Part shown: one piece after another, positions 21,675-34,015 of the stretch
How the letters are laid out: each line of letters opens with the position of its first letter
Numbering within the stretch: the first letter of the stretch is position 1
From: Absidia repens
Taxonomy: Eukaryota; Mucoromycota; Mucoromycetes; Mucorales; Cunninghamellaceae
Direction of reading: 5' to 3'
Length of the DNA stretch: 64,000 nt
Assembly (NCBI GenBank): GCA_002105175.1
Contig: MCGE01000009.1
Span: 434,001-498,000, forward strand
Made by a program: the position numbers and the translations under genes
Notes under the pieces: model-generated
The model's input: only the letters and a program-made list of their open reading frames with translations
Databases searched by the model: none
Told to the model about the DNA's origin: nothing

Positions 21675-24156
21675 TTACAGCACTTCCTTGATCCGACTTG
21701 TTCGAGGAACAAACCCATCATTGCCGGAGGTAAAGGCCGTGCTTTTGTTCTTGTCGTTAGCATCTTCCTCTTCATCATCCACAATGAGCTTGTCGTTGTA
21801 TTTCTGCACGAATTCATCGTCGTCGTTATCATCACCAACGCCACGCCGACCATTGGATTCTGGATAAAGGTCCTTTGTCGAGGCATCCGTTGTGGCACCA
21901 TCGTCTTTGTCGGCGGTGGGAGTGTGAGTACCGGCGGCGCTTGCACTTGTGGGAGAGGCTGGGGAGGCAATAGGAAATTTGTTGGATAAGGGCGATTTCG
22001 ATTTTTGACGCTGAGAAGGTGATGATGATGATGCTGGTTGATATCGTTGAAGACGAGGAGATTCAGGCAAGACCGCGGCGGTGGAGAGATTGTTTCCAGA
22101 TGCGGTTTGTTTAGCGTTGCTATCATAATGATCATCGTCATCGCTACTTTCCATCATTGTCCGATCTTGTTGTTGCTGAGCACCACCACCACCTTGTTCG
22201 TTTTCTTCATCACCTTGACCAATCAAACGGTTGCTTTGTTGTCCACTACCACCAGCAGCCAGCGCAAGTCGCTCATTATCAGCATACTCTTGTTCACGTT
22301 CATGAGGTTCCATCCCAGGGAGTGCAGGCGGCACCACTTCCATATCCATGACTTCGTGTTCCGCATTGACTTGAGAGAGTCGTTGAGCTTCCGAGTACCA
22401 ATCCGCCAGGTCACTTTCATCGTTCGCTTGGAAAATATACACCTTTTGTCCACCGAGAGACATCCTTTTCTTACGTCCCATGGCAATTTGGAAACAGAGG
22501 TCTTCGGCTTGTTCATCCGTGGCAGATACCGTTGCGTTCGGCAAAAAGAGGGAGAGTTCAGGTGATAAAGGATCAGTTTCAAAGTGCCTGGCGTTCTTGA
22601 ACCCATGTAAATAACCACCTATCCCAAGATTAAAAATGCACATACACTTGATCAGTTTCCATACACAAAAACAGTGTTCATCTCTTGGTAATATTCAACT
22701 TACAAGGTGTCAATACATAAAGCCCTTCTTTCCACTTCTTGAATGCGGTCTTGCGGTTCAAAAAGTTGACCTTGGCAGGAATGCAGAGATCGTTACTTTG
22801 GTTGGCATAAGTCATATCAGAATCAGTCTTGTAGACAGCTTTTTCATTGACGAGTTGGAATTGATTTCGACGCACAAATTCGTTCCAGTCCGAGTTGGGA
22901 AGAATGTTGCCAAAAGTAGCAGAGACCTTGCCTACAATGGTTTTAGCGTCCATCCGGTGTTCAATACAGAATTCTTCCCAGTTCTTGGTGACGATATGCA
23001 AGCTGCCAAAAATGCGTTGTTCCACAGTTGCCGCTTCTCGTTGAAGTTGGATCACATTTTCATGTAGATTGTTTTCTTGATTATATAAGGTTCGGAAGGA
23101 TTGAATCACACCTGGAAAGAAAGAAAAAGAAGAGGTAAAAAGAACCGTAAAAAAAAAAAAAAAAAAAAAAAACATTGAATTTCCGCTTTTGCCTTACCTA
23201 AATTTAAGAGAGCCGGATCTTCTGACGCAGTAACTCGATCAGACGAATGGTAGACATATTTAATCGCTGTATCCAAATGATTGACCATAGAATCAGCTTC
23301 TTGTCGAGCATTATAAAGTATAGAGGAGCGTAAGCAAGGATCTTTTTCAATTGACTTGATGAAGTTTTGAATATCGTTTTGAAGGTTGCTCAAGCTGGGC
23401 ACCACAGCGGACCTTAAATATCCTACGTATTCATGATGCATCATACTTTTTTCCAAAGTATAATTACGATAAGCTATCCACACATCTTGCACACCACCAG
23501 ATTGTAAAAATTGGTTGTTCGATTCTCGAAAGGGAATAGCCAATGGTTTGTTAGACGTGGCATATCCATTGGCTGCCTTGCTTTCTACATCCATCATATT
23601 TTTAAACATATGATTCTAGCCCGAAAAAAAAAAGTTTAATTTTATTTTTCCATTGTTAGCAACAAGTAGTTTCCTTTTTTTTATATTAAGGTTTTTTTAC
23701 CATATCTTTGAGAGCCAAGCGCCAAACATTTAGTCGATCACAAAGTAAATCTACCGGCTCAATGCCACCAGACATGCGATAAATTTGTTGCTGGACCTTG
23801 GTAGGTCGTTTCAAAGTAAGTCCCCGTTTGGGCTGAGAGGCAAAAATAGGAGGAGGTTCTTGGTCCTGGGTTTTCTGACTTAGTCGACTGGCCCCAGCAT
23901 GGAAAGGCTGCAATTCACGACGTGGGCCTCCACCACCTTGTTGTCCAGGAATCATCAATTGCATACGACTCGTATCGTCATTTTCATTCTCTTCTTGCCA
24001 TTCACCAGGAGGAAGAGGTTTGGATTGGTTTGTTGCATGTAGTTTGGGCACTCTCACCCCTCGAGGCAAATGGGGAAGATTTTTGCTACTGACATAATCG
24101 CTGGTACTACTAGTCGCATGACTAGATGAGGGTTGATATCTTGCTGAGGACCGCAT
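21675..24156 (-). CDS. SLM1: SLM1/SLM2-like BAR-PH phosphoinositide-binding protein
   Basis: Homologue of yeast Slm1/2, PI(4,5)P2-binding plasma membrane (eisosome) adaptors of TORC2. Four exons: 23701-24156, 23198-23615, 22704-23111 and 21675-22618; 741 residues. The N-terminal ~120 residues are disordered. A helical BAR-like region begins near DLLCDRLNVWRLALKDM and runs through EKSMMHHEYVGYLRSAVVPS and GVIQSFRTLYNQENNLHENV. The PH domain follows (about residues 375-500): FLNRKTAFKKWKEGLYVLTP, CGYLHGFKNARHFETDPLSP, then VYIFQANDESDLADWYSEA with the conserved Trp. The C-terminus is acidic, Ser/Gln-rich and ends near TSRIKEVL. It is convergent with PS synthase and divergent with the SDR gene. 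TORC2 signalling through Slm1 and Ypk1 controls Fpk1 in yeast, so the link to the kinase at 17.7 kb is suggestive only. Confidence 0.88.
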
Positions 24157-24934
24157 TTGTTTGTTATTATTGTTGTTGCTCAGTACAGAAAATACAAACA
24201 GATGGAAAAAAAAAAGAAAAAAAAAAAGTGTGAAAACAACAAATGGGTGTTAAAAAAAAAATACCTCTGTGAGAGAGTGCTAGAGGGGTTAACTCAAGCC
24301 CATGTCACTGACTATCACGATGAAACTTGGTTCTCTGATACCAATCATCCTTCTTGGACTTAAACCGCATAACGCATTTTTTTGAACCGGAGTGTGAATA
24401 TTAGTGCGTAGCTGAGAAGGGTTCGAGGTTTTTTTTTTTTTTTGACAGGTGCTAAATTTAGAAATATTCATGCATATCATAAGCCTTGAGATTAACCATG
24501 GTCAGTTGGATATTAAACAAACATACTGACTAAAAATAAAAAAGATCTTAAAAATTGTAGTCAATCCAATATCTCGTTTCAAGCATCCTCCTTTTTTCAC
24601 AATCAGAATAATCCACTAGTAAAAATTTAAATGATTCTAGATGAGAGGGGTGATGATAATAATATAGGTTGTTGATTCCGTTAAAATTATGCGAGCTTTT
24701 TATTTTTGTTTCCTCGTAACGAATAGGGTAAAGAAAATCCCAAGAATCAAAAAAAAAGGAGAGACCACAAGGTTCGTTTGTGTGGTCAAGGAAGAAATGA
24801 TAAATAAACATCTCAGCCGAGATTATTTTTTTCGAATATAAATACTTGCCTGATTTTCCTCAATTTTTTGAAATTATTAAATCTTTTATTTATTTTTTTT
24901 TACAACAAATCTCTTTTATAAAACCAAACTCAAA
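24157..24934. promoter_or_regulatory. Divergent promoter between SLM1-like and SDR genes
   Basis: 778 bases between divergent start codons. A run of A lies near 24207-24228 on the SLM1 side. A TATA-like ATATAAATA (about 24836-24844) is placed about 90 bases before the SDR start. No factor sites could be assigned with confidence. Confidence 0.45.
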
Positions 24935-25981
24935 ATGACTCTCGGATTTGACGAAGAACTTCCTCAAGATGTGTATGAATTCAATGCCATCCGCCAAAAG
25001 TTGACTTACAATAACAAATCTGGTATTGCGTCCGCTCTGAAACCCGCTCCTGTCACGCAGCATTTGCCTTCGTTTGATCCTGAAACTGGAAAACCATGCT
25101 TTAAGGCTTACCGTGGCTCTGGAAAGTTACAAGGCAAGTTTGCTTTGATTACTGGTGCTGATAGTGGAATTGGCCGCGCGGTGGCCACGCTTTATGCTCT
25201 TGAGGGATTGGCCGGTGTGACAATTGTTTACCGAGATGAACGTGAAGATGCTGATGCCATGTATACCAAGAATACAATTGAAGCCCAGTCCAGCTGTAAG
25301 GTCCATTTGATTGCTCGGGATGTTGGCTTCGAAAAGAACTGCCGCGAAATCTTGGATGCCCATTTGTCAACGTTTGGTCGTATTGACATCTTGGTCAACA
25401 ATGCTGCCGAACAGCACAAGGTCCACAAGGTCGAGGATTTGGATTGTGATACGGTGGAACGTACTTTTAGGACAAATGGTAATAATAGAAATAAAAAAAA
25501 AATAAAAAAAGAGATCAGACTGCGGGAAAATAATTTTTTCAACCTTGGGTGCTTACGTTTTCCTTTATTTTTAATAGTATTTGGGCCTATTTTTATGACC
25601 AAGTTGGTATGTGAACATCTCAAGGCCGGTGGTGTTGTGATCAACACAGCATCCATTGCTGCTTATCGTGGTATGGATGTCCTTGTGGATTATTCGGCAA
25701 CCAAAGGAGCTGTTGTTTCCTTCACCCGTGCACTATCGCAACAACTAGCTGACCGCAGAATCCGTGTGAATGCTGTTGCTCCTGGCCCAGTGTGGACTCC
25801 TTTGATTCCTAACACCTTCACGCAAGAGGAAATTCACAAGTTCGGTTCCTTCCCTCCTTTGAAGCGACCTGCACAGCCTTGTGAAATCGCGGCTGCTTTT
25901 GTATTCCTTGCCTCCGACGATTCGTCCTTTGTTACCGGTCAAGTGATCCATCCCAATGGTGGCACCGTCGTCAATGCCTAG
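24935..25981 (+). CDS. Short-chain dehydrogenase/reductase (YghA/GSP39-like)
   Basis: NAD(P)-dependent oxidoreductase of the classical SDR superfamily, closest in layout to bacterial YghA/YhdF stress-type SDRs; the substrate is not known. Two exons: 24935-25478 and 25578-25981; 315 residues. The N-terminal extension (about 65 residues before KLQGKFALITG) fits that subfamily. The cofactor motif is TGADSGIGRA, then ILVNNAAEQH; the active-site Tyr and Lys lie in VDYSATKGAVVSF; and NAVAPGPVWTPL follows. The single intron (25479-25577) is 99 nt, a multiple of three, and contains no in-frame stop, so the unspliced message would encode 348 residues with a Lys/Asn-rich insert inside the Rossmann core. 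The spliced form restores the N-V-F-G-P-I-F-M-T sequence. Confidence 0.92.
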   Translation: MTLGFDEELPQDVYEFNAIRQKLTYNNKSGIASALKPAPVTQHLPSFDPETGKPCFKAYRGSGKLQGKFALITGADSGIGRAVATLYALEGLAGVTIVYRDEREDADAMYTKNTIEAQSSCKVHLIARDVGFEKNCREILDAHLSTFGRIDILVNNAAEQHKVHKVEDLDCDTVERTFRTNGNNRNKKKIKKEIRLRENNFFNLGCLRFPLFLIVFGPIFMTKLVCEHLKAGGVVINTASIAAYRGMDVLVDYSATKGAVVSFTRALSQQLADRRIRVNAVAPGPVWTPLIPNTFTQEEIHKFGSFPPLKRPAQPCEIAAAFVFLASDDSSFVTGQVIHPNGGTVVNA

Positions 25982-26339
25982 GTGCAAACCTTCTTGTAGC
26001 ACTTTTATGTTATATCTACTTTTTTCTTTATAAAACTGTGACTATGTTACTCACCGTCTTTGTTGTACCCTTTTCTTTTATCTTCCTACTATTTCATAAT
26101 AAATAACAATCACATTTTTACACAATGTGAAGGTATAAAAAAAAAATACATATTATATTATAGGGACTTTCATTATCATGCTAGAAAAGGAAATGGTGGA
26201 GGTTCCCATATTTTTTTTCCCTGGGCATATTGCATTCCTGATAGCTGAGTACTTTTGAACTCAGCATGATTGTTTTCTACTTTTTTTTTTAAAAGTTTGT
26301 CGCACGTTTTGAAATCGGGACAGGGTTCTCGACTCTTCC
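25982..26339. other. 3' flank of the SDR gene
   Basis: T-rich; AATAAATAACAATC near 26096 could be a polyadenylation signal. No gene seen. Runs into repeat copy R4. Confidence 0.4.
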
Positions 26340-27330
26340 AATTTTTGAGCGATGAGGGAAAATGTTTCAAAACCCGCTCACATGAATTTTATTTACACTT
26401 GAATTTTTTTTTTCGCACTCTTTCTTTTTCTTCTTCTTTTCTTTCTTTAATTCTTCGCAATTGGGTTCCCAGAGCGTTATATTGGACTTAGATTAGTGTT
26501 AGGACTAGTTTAGAAGCGTTTTCAGCTCAGGGATTACAAGATGCATGGGGAAACCCTTTCATTTTGGATCTGGGATTTGGGACCACCATATAGTTGACTT
26601 TTTGGAACCTTCATTAGCTTAGTTTGGTGTTAATTTGTTTGTAGTTTAATTCTATATGAGAATAAAACATGTACCTTTTTAGTTACTTTATTAAAGAATG
26701 CCTCATTAGTCTATTTCATGACCTGTGTGATAGATTCCTTTCTACTGTCATCACACTTTGTGAATGGTGTCGACCGTTGTTGTACTTCAATAAAGACGAC
26801 CTTCTATTCATTCTCATGCCGTATAAAGTATGTTAGATATCTTTTCATAATCGCCACTTTAGATTGTATAGACCATTCTTTAGAGCTCTCATTTGTCTTC
26901 TACCTTTATCAGGTCCCCTCATCTTCAGTAAAAAAAAAAAAAAATAGTATGTTTTAGTATTTAACAATATGGTTCAATAAAATATGCCTTTCTATTTACC
27001 ATACAATTACGGCTACATTACAGCTGGGCCCATCATATAATAAAGCTATGTAATTCTGTGTATATAACCGCAACTATAGATTATTTGAAGTGCATTCTAG
27101 TTCATTTTATGACGACTTGTTCCCGCCTCCTTTGGCCAAGCGACTGATTGACAGTTTTATCTCGTTTAATATAAAATGTGGCCCTATTTGCACTCTGCCA
27201 TTCATATTCATCAACCTGATCGTGCTGTCAGCGTAGCCTCCACTAGATAAAAACATACTGTATGTAGTCAGTACATTATTATAGTTCTTCCGGTTTTTGC
27301 ATGTGATACAATAAAAAACTATTGACCTCC
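26340..27330 (+). repeat. Dispersed repeat copy R4 (plus orientation)
   Basis: Block order matches R3: GAGCGATGAGGGAAAATGTT and AAACCCGCTCACATGAATTT at the 5' end, T-rich tract, TTAGATTAGTGTTAGGACTA near 26490, GGGGAAACCCTTTCATTTTG near 26548, then GAGAATAAAACATGTACC and a later TTCAATAAAATATGCC. The distal block (CTCTGCCATTCATATTCATC, CATACTGTATG) matches the R3 distal block. Located between the convergent SDR (+) and CLC (-) genes. Confidence 0.75.
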
Positions 27331-27819
27331 AAACCAAATCTAAAAAGTCCTTATTACGGTGAATAATTGCAGGGGATTGTATCATATTCAAACTATACAT
27401 ACACAGTTCCATCAAAAACCGCACTCCAACAGCCTCAAATAGATTTTTTTTTCATGTTGCAAGTGTGGGAACGTTCTCGAATTGAATACAAAAATTGCAA
27501 CAATAAGGTTTACTTTGCGTTTTTGCTGAACTGCACCTTAGCATAACATAAAAAACAACCAAAATGGGAAAATTGCACTGATACGTCACTCTATTTTCCA
27601 GTATGTACAATAAAAGAAACTCACAACAACAAAGAGGGCAAGTATTTGTTTCATACATTGTAAAAGTTTATTTTGAAAGTCAATATATGATATACAAAGA
27701 GGCAAATAAATTGAGTAATATACAAAAACTAACTAGCTAAAAAAAAAGTGGGGGGGGGGTGGAGGACCAAAATAAAAGTATATAAAAATAAAGGAGAGAA
27801 GGGAGATTTGGGGGGGGGA
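27331..27819. other. 3' flank of the CLC gene
   Basis: AT-rich with G runs near 27750 and 27811 on the + strand (C runs in the CLC transcript). No gene recognised. A 68-codon minus-strand frame at 27452-27658 has several Cys but no motif. Confidence 0.4.
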
Positions 27820-30800
27820 TCACCGACTGGAAAGTTCCATGTCTTCTGAAGGTCTATTATTCACCCTTCTATATGCACCACTGAATCGAGCCGATCGTTG
27901 AGAGACCCATTCCATTATACCACCAAGCACTTGACTTTCTGGTTCATTGTAAGGTGATTGTGAGTTTTCCATATGTACAATATATTTCAACACATCCTTG
28001 ACAGTGACTAGGCCAACAAGTTTTCCTCGATGTTCTAGTAATATCACCCGAGGCCTATTTATGATAATAGTAACAAAAACAAACGTAACAAAAAAAGGTC
28101 AAAGAAATGTCGACGTCTAACCCCTTCCATTTTTTTCGCCTTACCCAAGCTGCTTGAACATATCCATGACAGTTTCTAAATAGAGTCGAGGGTGTACCGT
28201 GAGGGGTGTCTAAGGAGAGAGAAAAAAAATCAATCAATCAGTTTTTCTAAAAAACCATGTTCCGAGTTATTTATTTCTTACCTGATCAACATAAGGTCCA
28301 AAGTCGACCGCCTCTGATGATCCACGTATGACATATCCATCGTCGTTGATAGTGTCGGTCAACACCTCAAGGTCGTTTGAGTCCGAACGGAACCTGCAAA
28401 TAGTTGCTGCATGCGCCTTGTTCACTTTTTGTGCGCGAGTCACCAGGTATTTCAATTCAGATCTACCAATATATCCAATCAACTGCATCGTGTCTTTATC
28501 TTGTACCACAGGGAAGCCACGATAGTCAGTGTTTTCAAGAATGTCATCTAGTAAGCAAAAACGAAAAACAAAAACAGGAGAAGAACCATTGTGAGTTATG
28601 AAGTAGGTACAATGGTGACATCTATATCTATATATTTAATGTTGTTTTTACCGATATCAGCAAACGTCATTCCAGAAGCTGTCATAACAGTCATCTGATC
28701 TTGCATAACATGGGAGACTTTGACATACAAAAAAAAAAAAAAAAACCCCCAGTAAGTTGTGTGTAATATTTTTCAGGTAAATGAGAGACTATAGTTCTTG
28801 TCATCTTACCAGGGACGCCGAAGACGTGATCTTCGCTATCAAGGAAAGGATACCCATTCAATCGAATATATCGATCAGCAATTCCGCCAGAGCCAAACCA
28901 ATCCCCAACAGCTCTAGTTACCATCAGTGTAATCTAGGGGAGTGTAAAATGGAAAGTTAAAAAAAAGTTTAATGAGCACTTCTTTTTTTTTTGTATTACC
29001 ATAGTCGGCAAGATATAAGTGATCTGACCAGTCAGTTCAAACATTATGACAACCACAGAAACTATTGTTAAAATTAAAAAGGTAAGCACATTGTTGTCTA
29101 CATTACCATATACTCTTTTTTTTTTCCCTACCTGTAATTCTCATGACCCCACTATGTATAAAGAAAAGAAACGTGAGTCTACCAATATTTATTTATATAA
29201 TAGGTGGGAAAATTATTACCATAATGCAGCAGCCGCACCAAGGAATGCATACGTGCCAGGTGTAATACACTAATTATCGAATAGAAACATAGTCATGTAA
29301 GTATAGGATTTTATCAACAAAACAGAAATTGCAGGCAACTTACAGGCATATCAGGTCGGCATGAAGAAAATAGAAAGAAATCGGGGTTTGCCCTACATGC
29401 AGGTCAAATATCAGTAACTATCCATATGTATTTTCTTGGGCAAAGCCGTCGTCTACTTACAAATGCCAAGATTTTACAATGAGACCCACCATTCGTCCAA
29501 AGGTAGCCCCAATAGCCATGGAAGGTACAAATATACCACAAGGGACCTAGAATATTCCATAAACCCAGTCAACATCTAATCACAGGCGCCTCCAACAATC
29601 AATTGCGATGTCGTTTCTCTTTTCTTACCTTGGCACCATATGATGCAATTGTACCCAAGGTTCGGAGAAGAGTTGCGATAAAAAGTAAAACGAGAATACG
29701 TGCTACTTGACTTTCCCTATGAATCAATCAAAGTTAGTATTCTGTGGGTTACTTACCCCATTTACTTCTAATAAATATCATATCCTTTTCACTTACTGAC
29801 ATAACCCAGCATAGTCTTCACCTTCGACCCCTTCACATTCCCTAAAAAGAATACCCATGATTTCAGTCATATCAATCCGTAAAAACACATTGGGGAAGGC
29901 AATCAGAGCAGTGACAAAAGCAAGGATGGAAGCTTCCAATACAGGATAATCTTTGAGATATTTCTTGCGAATTTCGGCAACAAAGATGTTGTATTTGATC
30001 ACCAAAGCACCATATAATCCCTATTGATAAAATCACATGAGATCAGCTTTTTTTTTTTTTTTTTTGTTAAACTCAACCCCCTCTTATTTTTTCTTTCACT
30101 TACACCAAATATACCAATAACGATCACGAAAAGGTATTCGAAAAAGTGCCATTCACGATCATAGCTGACTTGAAACATGACCAATTTACCGGTTCGAAAC
30201 GGATTCATGGCCTATAATCATACAAGAATGATAAAGAATCAGGATGAGTCCGCTTAACCATCATCATCCGCCCCCTCTTTTTTTTCACTTACCTGCAAGA
30301 CAATAGTGGCAATCATAGCACAAAAGAAACTTTTCCACATGGTGCGGTTTGGGAATGTTGTGCTCATTTCTTCCAAAGCAAAGAGAACGCCGCCAATCGG
30401 GGAGCCGAAAGCGACTGCAACACCTGCAGCACTAGAGGCAGTCAAGATTTCACGCATTTCCGCTGTAGAACAAAGTTCATGTCAGCTAACATTATTACTG
30501 TTGTTCAAGTATGTTCTTACCTTTGCTTGATCTAAATTTTTGAAAGCATCGCGAGATAACATTACCAACACAACATGCCATGTGTACAGAGGGACCTTCT
30601 TTACCAATAGATAGGTTGGACGCCACTGCCATAGTCTAATGTTTCAAAAAGAAAATAGAGAGTCGATGGCAATGAGTTCAAAGATCAGACCATTGTATTT
30701 GTGGAGTATGTATTTTCGTCTATTTACCAAACCAATACTTTTCATCACCAAAGTCCACCCTCCTAGAAATCCACGCATAACAAATCCAGCTGTAATACAA

Positions 30801-31767
30801 AAGAACTATTATGTAAGTGAAGTTCCAAATAGTGCATTCATTTTTCCTTACCAATAATGCATTTTATTTCTGAGATACCAGAACCAGCGGCATACGGGGC
30901 AAACACTTTGACAAGGTAGGCACAGGTCGTAGCAAAGAGGGTGGCCCACATCACATAAAATAACCAGGTGATAAAGTAAAGATCATGTCCAATATTGAGG
31001 GCGTCACTCCATGGCATCCATAAGGCGCATGCATCATCTATTTTTTTTTTAAAAAAAAAGAATCAAGTATTAGCTAACCATCGAATAACATAGCACTGAG
31101 ATAATAGATACGCCACCTACGTTCATCTTCGATTTCCCAGCAACAGAATTTTTTGTTCAACCACCAAGCATTAGAACAATAACCCAGTTTGATGTCGGAT
31201 AACCAGTTGGTGACAATGGCAATCAAAGCGGAATTCAGACCAATGGCAGCGCCTACCATGCATACTACAATCCACGTCTGGAAGGTTTCAAACGTGAGTT
31301 TCCACCAACCACGCCAACTTTGATCTTTGAGATTTTGTGACTGAACTGATGATTGACGATAGCGTTCCAGAGTAGCATCCTTCACCCAATCTATGAAATA
31401 AAAAGCATGTGAATAATGGTTTTCTATTTTCCTATTTGGTGATGATATTTCAACATAATGGGGTTGTCGTAAGGAACTTACCAATGGTGCTGAAGTCTTC
31501 GTATCTGCGAATTTGTGCTAGTTCCTCTTCTACTTGATGAGAGGCTGTCCACCTGTTTGCATCTTTGTCTAAATGATATAAATAATTGTATAAAAAGAAA
31601 CGGAGGGTAAAGAAAAAAAAAAAAAAGGTACAATGGCGGGGTGGTGATGACGGGTGTGGAGAACGAGTGAAATAAAAAAAGAAAGTAAAAAAAAAAAAAA
31701 AAATATAAAATTACAGAACAGGAATTTCAAAACCAGCTCGAGTATTTTCTAAACTGGGAAGTATCAT
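27820..31767 (-). CDS. CLC-type chloride channel/transporter with two CBS domains
   Basis: Intracellular or vacuolar CLC protein resembling yeast Gef1 and animal ClC-3 to -7. The coding exons, in order, are 31482-31568, 31121-31390, 30852-31037, 30728-30789, 30521-30635, 30293-30462, 30104-30211, 29797-30020, 29629-29716, 29461-29546, 29344-29392, 29220-29269, 29132-29151 (20 nt), 29000-29061, 28810-28933, 28652-28717, 28282-28547, 28145-28209 and 27820-28054. These make about 777 residues in continuous frame. Motifs: [12 protein letters not shown] near the N-terminus, AGSGISEIK (usually GSGIPE), [13 protein letters not shown] with the gating Glu, [17 protein letters not shown] and [21 protein letters not shown]1 begins at [19 protein letters not shown]2 includes [19 protein letters not shown]. 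The first exon is unresolved: an ATG at 31767 opens [15 protein letters not shown], but its donor is weak. Confidence 0.9.
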
Positions 31768-32032
31768 CGACCGAAGTTATGAATAAGATCATTTATCGGA
31801 TTTGAAGAAAATAAAAAATAAGCAAGGGAATGGACAGACTATGATACAGTACAAATGTTTATTATAAACGGAGAATATATATAAAAAAACTAAACTAAAA
31901 ATAGAGTATGTCAATATATAAAGTTCCATCGATGATATGTATCTACCTATACTAAAGAAGAGGGGGTCCTCGCCATAAACGATGATGCCAGTCATCTATT
32001 TCAAATCAAGTTGCCCGAACATTGACCGAGTT

Positions 32033-33648
32033 CTATTGCTTAATGTCGTATTTGGCCCCTAGTACACGCAACTTATCCTTGAGAGAATCCAATGTCAAGT
32101 ACGTCCCTTTGAGATGGCGATCTCCGCTTGTGGGATCAAAGGCAGTACGACCATGCAAAACGCGACGATTGGCAAAAAGCACTAAAAAAAAAAAAAAAAA
32201 AAAAGACAGTTGAGAACTTTCTCTCTCTACCCTATTCTCAAATGTCACTTTTGAGCATAATTCTGTTTCTTCTTTTACCTAATTGACCCGGTTTCAGGGT
32301 AACTTCAAAACGAAGGGATTCATCTTCAATAAAGTCGGCAAAGCGCTGATAGGCTTGATAGAATCGTTTCATTTCCTTTGGTGGTAATTCATCCATGGGA
32401 CCTTGGAATTGAGGTGCATAGTTGACATGCATGCCCCAACTTGGGCCTAGGCCATACCCGTCGTCCGTCACAATCGTAGGCCGGCGATGATACATGTGAT
32501 GTCCATTGTTGATATAGTGGAAACTGACAGGTGTCTGTTTGAGAATAGCATAATCTTCAGGGTATTGAACCTTTAAGAGTTCCACTGCACGGTATGAATC
32601 CAAAAAGATACTTGAGCCACCTTTGACACTGTTCTTCATACAATGGAGCAATTGAATCCCTGGTGGACAATCCAAATACCTATTTTTTTTTTTTTTTTTT
32701 TTTTACATAAAAGAGAGCGGGTTAAAAGAAAGGAAGAGAGTGACTGAGGGAGTGGCGGACTTACATTAAATCCATATGGAATCCCAGGTAAAGACTAGTG
32801 TAAGCAATATTGACAGACTTGGCGACGTTCTTGACATCAAAATCACGACCGTAGAATGTTTCTTGTATATGTCCAATGCGTTCGCCCACCTTGGTCACAC
32901 TGGCATGGTCATCGGCAGGTACATCCTTCAGAAAGACCAACCCATCATTGTAGAGTTGTTCCACCACACGGTGTAATCCTTGGTCGGTATTCATGTAATC
33001 GTCATGTGAGATCCATTCCAATTGGTAGTCGTCGCGAGTCCACGTCTTGGGTTTCAGGTGTTCAAATCGGAATTCTTGGCTGGCTGGCTGCGAGGCGTAT
33101 CGTCTCAAGTAGGATAAAGGGTACCGACTGATGTGGGTTTGCTGAGAAGGTTGGTGGCGTAAAGCTCGATCCCATTCTACAACCAGAGTGTCTGCGTCAA
33201 TATCAAGAGCTACCGATCGAGGGGTCGTATTCAGGTCAATGTCTGCTGTTGAATGGAGTTTTTGTCGGCTGCTGGGGTGAACACATGCCTCACAGGGGCA
33301 GTTGTCGCGTAACCAGACATGGCTGTAACTGCTTCTATTGTTTCCTACCAAGCCAATGTTGCTAGGACAAGATTCATTCCAGTCAATGTAAACAGCATCG
33401 GCATCCACATGCGTTGATAATGCGGCGTCTATAGTTGTTGACAGTGTGGGTTCTTGAATATGATTGGAAGTGGAATGCCATCGTGCGCCACGCTGTGGGT
33501 CCTGTCGCCCCAATCCTTGGATGCCATTGGCAGTGAATGGTGACATCGTCGTTTTCAAGCAAGTAGTAATGGGCCTCACTGAAGACGGTTTAAGGAAGGC
33601 CACATTTGTACGTGGCAAACGAGCAGGCAACTGGCGTAAAGATGTCAT
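32033..33648 (-). CDS. Gamma-butyrobetaine dioxygenase-like 2-oxoglutarate/Fe(II) oxygenase
   Basis: Probable last enzyme of carnitine biosynthesis (gamma-butyrobetaine to L-carnitine), needed for acyl transport into mitochondria. Three exons: 32765-33648, 32279-32679 and 32033-32181; 477 residues. The N-terminus is Arg/Thr-rich and basic, compatible with mitochondrial import. The N-terminal zinc-binding domain has SHVWLRDNCPCEACVHPSS. The catalytic domain has the iron-binding HxD in LGFHMDLM-YLDCPPGIQLL and the distal His in NRRVLHGRTAF, with an Arg for 2-oxoglutarate in RHLKGTY. The related trimethyllysine dioxygenase shares this architecture; FHMDLMYL and CPPGIQLLHC favour the butyrobetaine enzyme, but the assignment is not certain. 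Confidence 0.87.
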
Positions 33649-34015
33649 GGAGAAGAAAGATAAAGACGATTGATAAGAAGAAAACGTTCGATTTTTTTTC
33701 TTTTTTATTCCTTAAAATTGATGATGAAGCTTGAGTTTAAAATAATACGGCTGAAGCTACCCATGTCCGGGATCCAAAAAAGTGGGGAAACGAGTTTTTA
33801 ATGACAAATCAGCAACTGTCTTTCCGTCAATGGTGTAACCTTCCCTTAATTTCTTTTAAAGAGCACAGTTTTTTTTTTTTTGCTTCTTTATTGAATAGCA
33901 AGTAAAGAAATAAATATATATATACATATATATATAAACTAACGACCCATGCCAGCATGAAAATATGAATATTGATTTCAAATAGCCGTTGCTAGTGAGA
34001 GACTGCATTTCCAAC

